A stretch of DNA of 64,000 bases from Gluconacetobacter liquefaciens. Its GTDB lineage: Bacteria > Pseudomonadota > Alphaproteobacteria > Acetobacterales > Acetobacteraceae. Shown here in pieces: positions 25,638 through 33,415 of this stretch (positions are counted from its first letter, which is position 1; each line of letters starts with the position of its first letter). The DNA is taken from NCBI RefSeq assembly GCF_003350405.1, contig NZ_QQAW01000014.1:1-64000 (forward strand), given 5' to 3'. Below the pieces are notes generated by a model. It did no database searches and was not told the DNA's origin. It saw only the letters and a program-made list of their open reading frames with translations. Position numbers and translations under genes: made by a program.

Positions 25638-28193
25638 CTACAGCGTCAGGTTCGCACGCAGGTAATAATACCCGCCATTCATGTCGAGCTGCGACGTGCT
25701 CATGTAATATTGCGGCACGCCCAGATAACGGTTCCCGTCCGGCACCCGGCTGGGACGGGCATCGAACAGATTGTTCGCCCCCAGCGTGAACGACCAGTTC
25801 CGGTTGGCGCGATAGGTGATGTCCAGATTCGTGATGAATTTCGGCGTATTCCGGAACGGCAGGAACACGGTGCTGGACAGCGACCCCGTATTGGCGGCCC
25901 CCGTATAGTAGGTCAGTTGCGACGTGGTCTGGCCATAGCGGATCTCATGCACGCCCACCGTCCAGGCCCCACGGGTGAAGCGCCCGCCAAAGATCATCTT
26001 GCTGCGCGGATAGGCCGTGGTGATGTAGGCAATGCTCTGCGCCGACAGCAGCGGCTGCCCGGTCGCGGAATCCGCCTGGTGACTCAGGCGGGTCCGGTTC
26101 AGGTTGATGGCCACATCCCAGTCGATCCGCCCCACATCGCCCAGGCGCGTCGGATAGGTCGCCGTCAGGTCCAGGCCCTGCGTGCGCGTGCTGGCCACGT
26201 TGGCAAACCAGTTGGTCGAGAGCGAAGCCGCCGTCCACTGGTCCGATCCCTCCGGCAGCGTAAAGCCGTTCAGCTTCAGGGCAGAGCGCGCCGCATCGCC
26301 GGTGATGTTGCCACCGGGCAGGATCTGGTCACGCAGGTTGATCTGATAGACATCGACCGTCACATGCAGGTTCTTCACCGGCTCGATAATCACCCCGCCG
26401 GTCGCGTTGGTGGAGCGTTCGGGCTTCAGCGCCGACGCACCATTGGCCAGCGCACCAGGCGAATTGGCGGCGATCAACCCGCGCGCCGCCGTCGGCGACA
26501 GCGTCAGAGAGCTGTAATGCTCCTGCGCCAGCGTCGGCGCATGGAACCCGTTGGAGATGGTGGCGCGGAATGCAAGCCATTTGAACGCATCGTAGCGAGT
26601 GGAGACTTTCCCGGTCTCGGTATCGCCCACATCGGTATAATGCTCGAACCGCCCGGCCAGATCGAACTGCCAGTTCTTCAGCAGATGCGTGGCAATATCC
26701 ACATATCCGCCGACGACATCGCGGTTGAAATTGCCGGCATTGCCCGCATTGGTCCCCGCCAGCGCATCCGACCCGCTGCCATAGGTCGAATCCGGCGATC
26801 CGGTGCCGACCGAATAGCTCTCGTAGCGATAGGTCGCGCCCCCGGCCACATTGATGCTGTGCGGCCAGCCCGAAAGATGGAATGCCCGGCTCAGATCGAA
26901 GCTGTTGCTCCACTGCGAATTGTTGAACCCCTGCGCCGCGATCACCGTCGGCGTCCGCCCGGTATCCCGCGCCACCGCGAAATTCGCCGAATCCTTCAAC
27001 CCGATCGCGTCATAGTCACGCCCGTAGACCGAGGACAGATCCCAGTTCCACCCCAGCAGCACGCCTTTTACGCCCGCCGTCACTTCCCAGTCGTTTTCGT
27101 CGATCGTCTCCAGCGGCGAATAGCCGTTCGGATAGATGGCGGCATATTCGGGATGCGTCGCAAGTGAACTGGGCAGGCGATAGTTCTGGAACGCCTCGCC
27201 ATGCCGGTGCGCATAGGTCGCCAGCGCATAGGCATGGATATCGTCCGTCAGGTCGTACCCCGCCTTCACCGCCACGCTCTCGCGCGTCTGCTCCGGCCGG
27301 CCGAGCAGCTTGTTGATCTTGGTCCCCGTCCGCAGGTCCGGCGCGCTGCGGAACGTATGGTCCTCATGCACGAAATCGCCGCTGACATGCACGAACCCGC
27401 GCGCCCCCAGCTTCGCCCCGCCATCCAGATACACGCCCTGCTGAAACCCGTCCTTCGCCGCCGTGATGCCGGTAATCGACTGGGCATTGAAACCATGGTC
27501 CTGCGTCTTGAGGATGATGTTCACCACCCCCGCCACGGCGTCCGACCCATATTGCGCCGAAGCCCCGTCGCGCAGGATCTCCACATGGTCGATCGCCGCC
27601 ATCGGAATCATGTCGATATCGACCGGCGTGGTCCCCTGCTGCGGCCCGCCATCGGCATAGAGATTCGCCGTGGTATGGCGCCGCTTGCCATCCACCAGCA
27701 CCAGCGTCTCGTTCGGGCTCAACCCACGCAGGCTGAAGGCCGAGGTCAACGCGCCGGTATCAAACCCCCCGGTCGGCAGCGTCAGCGAAGGCAGCAACTG
27801 CCCCAGCGCCTCGCGCAACGTCGGCTGCCCCGTCTGCGCAAGCTGCCGGGCCGAGACGATGTCGATCGGCGCCACGCTGTCCCGCGCCTTCTTCCCGGTC
27901 TCGCGGGTGCCGGTCACGATAATGGCCTCCCCCGCATCGGCCGGCCGGGCCGGCTGTGTTGCGACGGCAACATGCGGGGCGTTCAACACCTGGGCGCGGC
28001 CACGGCCGGCCGTGGTGCCATCCTGCGGCGAGGCATCAGCCGCCGGGTCAGCCGCCCACGCCTGCACGGCCGGCAAGGCCGTCAGGATCGACGCGGCCAG
28101 CAGCGCCTGCCGGGCATGAAGACGGCAACCAACGACAAATCTCCTTCTGCTGACAGGCACGAAATCCAGGGCGAGCAAGCGGAAGGATGACAC
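25638..28193 (-). CDS. TonB-dependent receptor without STN domain
   Basis: Outer-membrane active transporter, 851 aa. The N-terminus has a hydrophobic export segment (ALLAASILTALPAVQAWA) followed by an Ala/Gly/Gln-rich linker, then a TonB-box-like EAIIVTGTRE. The plug has PTLREALGQLLPSLTLPTGG and LRGLSPNETLVLVDGKRRH with VEILRDGASAQYGSDAVAGV. The barrel ends with YYLRANLTL. The long signal-containing N-terminus could start slightly downstream. There is no STN domain and no sigma/FecR pair immediately beside it, so control may act through the inverted repeat at 28225-28250. Ligand unknown. Confidence 0.9.
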   Translation of the reverse strand: MSSFRLLALDFVPVSRRRFVVGCRLHARQALLAASILTALPAVQAWAADPAADASPQDGTTAGRGRAQVLNAPHVAVATQPARPADAGEAIIVTGTRETGKKARDSVAPIDIVSARQLAQTGQPTLREALGQLLPSLTLPTGGFDTGALTSAFSLRGLSPNETLVLVDGKRRHTTANLYADGGPQQGTTPVDIDMIPMAAIDHVEILRDGASAQYGSDAVAGVVNIILKTQDHGFNAQSITGITAAKDGFQQGVYLDGGAKLGARGFVHVSGDFVHEDHTFRSAPDLRTGTKINKLLGRPEQTRESVAVKAGYDLTDDIHAYALATYAHRHGEAFQNYRLPSSLATHPEYAAIYPNGYSPLETIDENDWEVTAGVKGVLLGWNWDLSSVYGRDYDAIGLKDSANFAVARDTGRTPTVIAAQGFNNSQWSNSFDLSRAFHLSGWPHSINVAGGATYRYESYSVGTGSPDSTYGSGSDALAGTNAGNAGNFNRDVVGGYVDIATHLLKNWQFDLAGRFEHYTDVGDTETGKVSTRYDAFKWLAFRATISNGFHAPTLAQEHYSSLTLSPTAARGLIAANSPGALANGASALKPERSTNATGGVIIEPVKNLHVTVDVYQINLRDQILPGGNITGDAARSALKLNGFTLPEGSDQWTAASLSTNWFANVASTRTQGLDLTATYPTRLGDVGRIDWDVAINLNRTRLSHQADSATGQPLLSAQSIAYITTAYPRSKMIFGGRFTRGAWTVGVHEIRYGQTTSQLTYYTGAANTGSLSSTVFLPFRNTPKFITNLDITYRANRNWSFTLGANNLFDARPSRVPDGNRYLGVPQYYMSTSQLDMNGGYYYLRANLTL

Positions 28194-28224
28194 GATAGCG
28201 GCTCCACATTAGACTACAAAAAAT

Positions 28225-28250
28225 CGTTGTTTCAAAAAATCACAACAACG
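28225..28250. promoter_or_regulatory. Inverted repeat in the leader of the second TonB receptor
   Basis: CGTTGTT (28225-28231) and AACAACG (28244-28250) are separated by 12 AT-rich bases, about 32 bp upstream of the receptor start and inside a strongly AT-rich stretch. The minus strand reads TTGTGATTTTTT here, a motif also present in the leaders at 3961 and 15351. It is a candidate operator; the regulator is unknown. Confidence 0.4.
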
Positions 28251-28449
28251 TACCCGCCTTCGTATCAGTAACCATACGAAATGTGAATTAATCCTATCCG
28301 TGTCCCAAATTCTTCCATCCAGAATGTGACAAATTCACCACACTCCGTTGCGCAAAAAGAACATCCTGTCTCGGAGCGCCCGATGCCCCGCCTGCGGCCA
28401 ACAGCAGAACGCGCCCGCCCCCCTCTCGTACGGCGCACACGGCCTCATT

Positions 28450-28941
28450 TTATCGCGACGGCACACCACGCCTGAAAACCAGCGTCCCCACCACATGCCG
28501 CCCGTCCTCCGCGGCAACGGTCATGACCAGCCGCGCCCGATCCGCCGACAACGCCCAGCGCATCACGGCAACGCGCAGGGTATCTCCGGTCCGCACCTCC
28601 TGCGTCACGACCAGCGTCCCCCCTTCCCGCCGCGCGGCAGCGGTGCGCAGGGTGCTGGTCCCCAGCACGGTCCGCTCGGGAAAGCGCACAACGCTTCCAT
28701 CGGTCGGCAGGTCCAGCGTCACATGCTGCGCCCGTCCCCGTGCCGTCGCCACGATCTCATCCGTGATCCGGTCGCCATGATCGACGATCGCATCCCTCCG
28801 CGCCTCCGGCTGCTGGAGGTCGCGATAATCGCTCTCCCCCTCATCCAGGCACCAAGTCCCGGAAAACCCGGCCACCTCCCGCCCCTGCGCCGGCAGAGCG
28901 GCCAGAAACACGAGCAGCACCGTCACAATGGCCTTCATCAT
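28450..28941 (-). CDS. Small exported protein in the PLC-phosphatase/GH92 operon
   Basis: A 163-aa protein with a clear signal peptide (MMKAIVTVLLVFLAALPAQG) and a mature part beginning FSGTWCLDEGESDY. Predicted beta-rich stretches (HVTLDLPTDGSVVRFP, GTLVVTQEVRTGDTLRVAVMRW, LVMTVAAEDGRHVVGTLVF) give it a lipocalin-like or small beta-sandwich look. I do not recognise a family. The start is inside the GH92 stop (ATGATGA), so it is translationally coupled and the last gene of the operon; ATG 28938 is an equally possible start. Co-location suggests a periplasmic accessory or binding role in the same degradation pathway. Confidence 0.75.
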   Translation of the reverse strand: MMKAIVTVLLVFLAALPAQGREVAGFSGTWCLDEGESDYRDLQQPEARRDAIVDHGDRITDEIVATARGRAQHVTLDLPTDGSVVRFPERTVLGTSTLRTAAARREGGTLVVTQEVRTGDTLRVAVMRWALSADRARLVMTVAAEDGRHVVGTLVFRRGVPSR

Positions 28942-31136
28942 CGCACGCCCGGCCCCACCCACGACGCCCCCCACCGGCTCGGCTTCGCCCCCATGATAAA
29001 ATGCAGGGTGCGGCCATCCATCATGTCCCGATAGGTCACCATGGGCGACGACAGCGCCACATCGTCCAGCGTGGCCGACCGGATATACCGATTGTCCGCC
29101 GTATTATGGTCCGCCACGACGGTAAACACCCGCCCATCCGCCATCCGCAGCCGCGCGCGCGAAACCAGCGGCGACCCGATCATGTATATGCCCGAGGCCG
29201 GGTTCACCGGATAAAACCCCAATGCCGAAAACACGTACCAGGCCGACATCTGCCCGCAATCATCGTCGCCATCCAGCCCAGACACACGGTCGGCATATTC
29301 CGTGCGCATGATCTCGCGCACCCGCTCCTGCGTTTTCCACGGTTGCCCGACGAAATCGTAAAGATACGGCACATGATGCGACGGCTCGTTGCTGTGCCAG
29401 TTGTAATTGCCGTCGAAATAGCGGTCCAGCCGCCCGGCCAGCGCCTCGCGCCCGCCCATCAGTCCGCTCAGCCCACCGACATCATGCAGCACGTCGAAGG
29501 TGTAGACCCACTTTCCGCCCTCGGTCCATCCGGCGTCCGGGTCGGCCCACGACCCGTCAAGATTGCGTGCCTGCATGAACCGCGTGGCCGGATTGAACAG
29601 CATCCGGTAATTCTTCGACCGGCGCAGGAAACGTTCGTAATCGTCCTGCCTGCCCACAGCCCTGGCCACCTGGGCCACGCACCAGTCGTCATACGCATCG
29701 TCCAGCGTGCTGGACGCGGATTCCGCCGTCCGGTCGGCCGGCACATAGCCCAGCCGCAGCGCATAACTCAGCCCGCCCCGCGCCTCGAAGGGCGTGCCCG
29801 GCTTGCGGTCGCGCCAGTCGTTGGTGGCGTCGCCATCGGGCGGCACCGTCGCATCCTTGCGCACGGCCTCCCAGGCCAGCGCCCGGTCGAACCCGGCAAA
29901 TCCCTTGCCGATCGCCTCCGCCACCAGCGAATCCGCATGGGTGCCGATCATGATGTTGGTATAGGACGGATTGGGCCATTTCGGCATCCAGCCCCCCTGC
30001 TGGTAATCCTGCAACAGGGCCTGCACCATCCCGCCGATCCGCTCGGGCGCCACCAGCGTCAGCAGGCTGAACTCGGCACGGAACACATCCCAGGTCGCAA
30101 AATCGGTATAGCTCTCGCCCGCATGCACCTGGTCGTCAAACGCGCTGTAATAGCGCCCATATTCCGAAAGCGAGCGCGGATAGAGCAGCGCATGGTACAG
30201 CGCGGTATAAAAGATATACTGCTGCTCCCCGCTCAACCCCTCTACCGCGATCCTGTCCAGCTTCTCCTGCCAGGCATCGTGCAGCGTCCTGCGCAGGGTC
30301 TCGAAATCCCATCCCGGAATCTCCCGCCGCAGATTCTCCCGCGCCTGTTCCACACTGATGAAGGACGTGCCCACACGCACCTCCACGGCATCCGCTCCGG
30401 CATCGAACGTCGCGAACGCCCCCGTGCTCCGGTCCGGCGCCGGCGTGGCCGGATAGGTGGTCATCTTCGCCGGCCGGCTGAACTGCACGACGAAATAGCC
30501 GCGAAACCGGGGCAGCTTCAGCGGCCCCAGATCGGCATCCGAACGACGGGGATTATATCCGGTGATTTCCCCCTTCGCCTCATCCACCGACACGCCACCC
30601 GCAATCCCCGGCCGGCTGGCCTCGACCATCACCCGCCGCGCCGCACCGGCCGGAAAGACGAAGCGGAACAGCGCCGAATGCGCCGCCGCCGTCATCTCGG
30701 CACGGATCGCCTGCCCGCCCGTCCCCATCACCACCCGGTAATAATCCGGCCGCGCCTCCTCGTCCCGGTAGCTGAACGGCAATGCCCGCTCGGCCAGCCC
30801 GCTCCGCGCCTCGCCGCTTTCGGGCATGATCACGACATCGCCATAATCCCCCATCCACAGTGCCGCCTGATGGGTGCCGACAAAACCGGAAATGGCGCGG
30901 TCCCTGTGATAATACGATAGTCCCGGATGCCCGCTCTGCCGGGTCTGCGCCACCCAGCCCGTCATGCCGAAAGGCGGCGTCACCACCGGCATCGTGCGGC
31001 CATACCCGATCGGTCCACCACCGGTCCCGATCAGCGGATGCACCAGATCGACCAGATCCCCCGCACGCGCCGCCCCACTGGCAAACCCACCGGCAAACCC
31101 CAGAATAGCAGCGGCAAGAACGGCATATCGGCTCAC
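28938..31136 (-). CDS. GH92 family alpha-mannosidase, exported
   Basis: Calcium-dependent inverting exo-alpha-mannosidase of glycoside hydrolase family 92, releasing mannose from alpha-mannosides outside the cytoplasm. From GTG 31136 the protein has 732 aa with a hydrophobic signal peptide (YAVLAAAILGFAGGFASG). Family landmarks are HPLIGTGG at the start of the mature protein, WDVFRAEFSLLTL and WMPKWPNPSYTNIMIGTHAD. NEPSHHVPYLYDF carries the expected catalytic Glu near 584, and GDDDCGQMSAWYVFSALGF the general-base Asp near 625. The GTG overlaps the TGA of the upstream fusion gene (GTGA) and has GGGGGAG at good distance. Linkage preference (alpha-1,2, -1,3, -1,4 or mannose-1-phosphate) cannot be read by eye. 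Confidence 0.92.
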   Translation of the reverse strand: MSRYAVLAAAILGFAGGFASGAARAGDLVDLVHPLIGTGGGPIGYGRTMPVVTPPFGMTGWVAQTRQSGHPGLSYYHRDRAISGFVGTHQAALWMGDYGDVVIMPESGEARSGLAERALPFSYRDEEARPDYYRVVMGTGGQAIRAEMTAAAHSALFRFVFPAGAARRVMVEASRPGIAGGVSVDEAKGEITGYNPRRSDADLGPLKLPRFRGYFVVQFSRPAKMTTYPATPAPDRSTGAFATFDAGADAVEVRVGTSFISVEQARENLRREIPGWDFETLRRTLHDAWQEKLDRIAVEGLSGEQQYIFYTALYHALLYPRSLSEYGRYYSAFDDQVHAGESYTDFATWDVFRAEFSLLTLVAPERIGGMVQALLQDYQQGGWMPKWPNPSYTNIMIGTHADSLVAEAIGKGFAGFDRALAWEAVRKDATVPPDGDATNDWRDRKPGTPFEARGGLSYALRLGYVPADRTAESASSTLDDAYDDWCVAQVARAVGRQDDYERFLRRSKNYRMLFNPATRFMQARNLDGSWADPDAGWTEGGKWVYTFDVLHDVGGLSGLMGGREALAGRLDRYFDGNYNWHSNEPSHHVPYLYDFVGQPWKTQERVREIMRTEYADRVSGLDGDDDCGQMSAWYVFSALGFYPVNPASGIYMIGSPLVSRARLRMADGRVFTVVADHNTADNRYIRSATLDDVALSSPMVTYRDMMDGRTLHFIMGAKPSRWGASWVGPGVR

Positions 31137-33415
31137 GGTGAGGCTCCCCCGTCCAGAAGCCGGGTAAAGGTCGCCAGCGGGCACACTGCCGCCCCGCCAC
31201 AGCCGGGCACCGCCAGATACGCCATATCCGGCGGATACGCCCCATCCCCCGCCCGCAGCCGCGCAGGCATCTGCGACTGGAACAGCACCCGCACCGCCGG
31301 GTGCCCACCCTGCGCATCCGTCAGCAGGGCAAACCCCAGCGCACTGCCCACGGGCACGTCATCCATCGCATAACCCGGCGCATGCACATGCAGGCCAAGC
31401 TGCGCCAGCAACGGCACGATGGTGCTGTCATGCCCCATCCACACCGCCAGCGCCGGCCCGTCGGCATGGGTCATCTCGGCCGCGATCGCCGCCCGCAGAG
31501 GCCGACTGAGCACCGGCGCCAGCGAGGGCAACCCGGTCATCACATGCAGCATCGCCGCATGCAGTTCCGACAGGCGGGCAAACGTCCCGTCATCCAGCGC
31601 GCCCCAAGCCATCCTTGCCGCCGGCTGGCCGGACAGCGACCCCAGCATGATCGCTTCCGCCACCGACGACGCCGGCAACAGCGATCCGGAAAGCGTCAGA
31701 TGCTGCCCCGATGCATCGACATCCAGCACCGCCGGCACCCCGTCATCGGCGCACAGCGCCCCCCGCCCCGGACAACCGGCCAGACGCCGCAGCGCCGACA
31801 GCCCCTCGCGCGGCGGCCCCGCCAGCAGGCCGGCGGCAGCCGCCTCCGCCCGCAAGGCCGGCAGCAGCGCCCGCAGATCCCCAGGCCGGTCGGCCTCCAG
31901 CGGCGAGAACACCCTGTCCGGCACCCCGATCGACTCATGCACGATCGCGACCGGGCAACCGGGCGCAAAGCCGGCGGCAAACGCCTCCGCACTCGCAACC
32001 GTCCGCCGGCTGGAATTGGCCCGCAACCGCAGCATATCCGGCGCCGGGCACCCGCCGGCCACCAGTCCCGCCATGTCGTTGCCGGCCATCAGCGCGCGTT
32101 CCCACACCCCGAGCCCGCGCATCTGCGCCACCCCCTCGGGCGTCAGGTCGCCAGGCACCCCGCTCCACACCGGCCACACATGGTCGATCACCGCCCGCGA
32201 CGGCACCTGATCCGCCAGCGGCGAGCGCAGGCCATGCCGCACCACCAATATCAGCTTGCGCAGGCGCAGCGCCTCGGGCGCTCGCGGCTCGATCGCCGCA
32301 TCCCGGCACGAAGCCGGCGCGCTCACCGGGTTGCACCGCGCCGCCAGCCCGGTCCCGAACCCCACGCGATATCCCGTCCAACGCGCGGGCTCGAAATCGG
32401 GATAGTCGGTGCTGACCAGTTGGGCACCGCTGGCCAGGGCCGCATCCCGCCGCGTCGGGTCGCCGCTGCGCCCCTCCATCGTATTGGCGTCGGCGCGCGT
32501 GCGCACCAGCATATGCCGCCGCACCAGGTCCGCAATCGCCTCGGGCGGCCCGTCATTCAGTTCCGTAAAGGCGGCATCGTCGGCCTCCGGCGGCGCGTTG
32601 GTAAACGCGACCCGACCCCGCAGACCCGGATGCCCCTTCAGATACAGTTCCCGGTTCGACCGCTGGTCGAGCAGAAAGACCACCTTCCCCCGCGCGGCAT
32701 CCACGCCCGGCCAGCCATGCGCCGCAACGGCCGCGCGCAGGCTCGGCGCATTCCCCCGTACCTGGTCCGGCGTCAGCACCTCACCCGGCGCGAACACCGA
32801 GCGGATCTCCCTCTCCAGCGCATCGAAAGTCCGCCAGGTAAAAGGCTCGGGCTCGGTCAGCGGCGCGCGCTTGCCCTGTTCGACCTCCAGCAGCACGAAC
32901 AGCGGCAGATGCCCCGGATGCGCCCGCGACCACGCCCGCACCTGCCCCAGACAGGCCAGCAACGGCTCGCAGGTGGCCCGCTGGTCGATATCGGGGATAT
33001 GCATCACCTTGAAGCCGAGCCGGCGCATCAGGGCTGCATTGCCCGTATCGGCAGGCGGCAACCCCGCCTCCGCCAGCCAGCGCGCCGATCGTGGGTGCGC
33101 AAACCGTCCCCCCGCCGCATCGGCGTAAATATCCAGCTCGATCTGCCGGATACCATGATCGAACTGCGTCGGCAGGTCCGCATGGGCATAGTCCAGCCCC
33201 TGCGCCGAAGCCGAGTCGCGCCGCGCCAGCAGTGCAGCGATCGAAGGTGCCAGCCCGGCATGGTAGCTGTTATGCGACCCGATCACCTGGATCTGGTCCA
33301 GTCGCGGCCCCTCCGCCGCCCGCGCGACAGGCGGCCCCGCCAGCACCAGGCACAGCGCCGCCAGACAGGCGGCCCCCGTCACGCGACCGGCGTGACGGGA
33401 GAACGAGACGGGCAT
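31133..33415 (-). CDS. Secreted fusion: PI-specific phospholipase C-like domain + histidine acid phosphatase/phytase
   Basis: A 760-aa exported protein (signal peptide to about 34) with two catalytic modules. Residues 38-370 match the Ca2+-dependent phosphoinositide phospholipase C-like family: IQVIGSHNSYH with the catalytic-type His48, FDHGIRQIELDIYAD, GFKVMHIPDIDQRATC, HPGHLPLFVLLEVEQ, ARGKVVFLLD and RTRADANT. Residues 385-760 match histidine acid phosphatases of the AppA/phytase clade: RHGLRSP at 393-399 (nucleophile His), AEAFAAGFAPGC and the late MGHDSTI with proton-donor HD at 662-663. Both active sites look intact. It overlaps the receptor stop by one base (TGATG) and the GH92 start by 4 nt. 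The plausible reaction is release of an inositol phosphate from a lipid followed by dephosphorylation. Confidence 0.88.
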   Translation of the reverse strand: MPVSFSRHAGRVTGAACLAALCLVLAGPPVARAAEGPRLDQIQVIGSHNSYHAGLAPSIAALLARRDSASAQGLDYAHADLPTQFDHGIRQIELDIYADAAGGRFAHPRSARWLAEAGLPPADTGNAALMRRLGFKVMHIPDIDQRATCEPLLACLGQVRAWSRAHPGHLPLFVLLEVEQGKRAPLTEPEPFTWRTFDALEREIRSVFAPGEVLTPDQVRGNAPSLRAAVAAHGWPGVDAARGKVVFLLDQRSNRELYLKGHPGLRGRVAFTNAPPEADDAAFTELNDGPPEAIADLVRRHMLVRTRADANTMEGRSGDPTRRDAALASGAQLVSTDYPDFEPARWTGYRVGFGTGLAARCNPVSAPASCRDAAIEPRAPEALRLRKLILVVRHGLRSPLADQVPSRAVIDHVWPVWSGVPGDLTPEGVAQMRGLGVWERALMAGNDMAGLVAGGCPAPDMLRLRANSSRRTVASAEAFAAGFAPGCPVAIVHESIGVPDRVFSPLEADRPGDLRALLPALRAEAAAAGLLAGPPREGLSALRRLAGCPGRGALCADDGVPAVLDVDASGQHLTLSGSLLPASSVAEAIMLGSLSGQPAARMAWGALDDGTFARLSELHAAMLHVMTGLPSLAPVLSRPLRAAIAAEMTHADGPALAVWMGHDSTIVPLLAQLGLHVHAPGYAMDDVPVGSALGFALLTDAQGGHPAVRVLFQSQMPARLRAGDGAYPPDMAYLAVPGCGGAAVCPLATFTRLLDGGASP

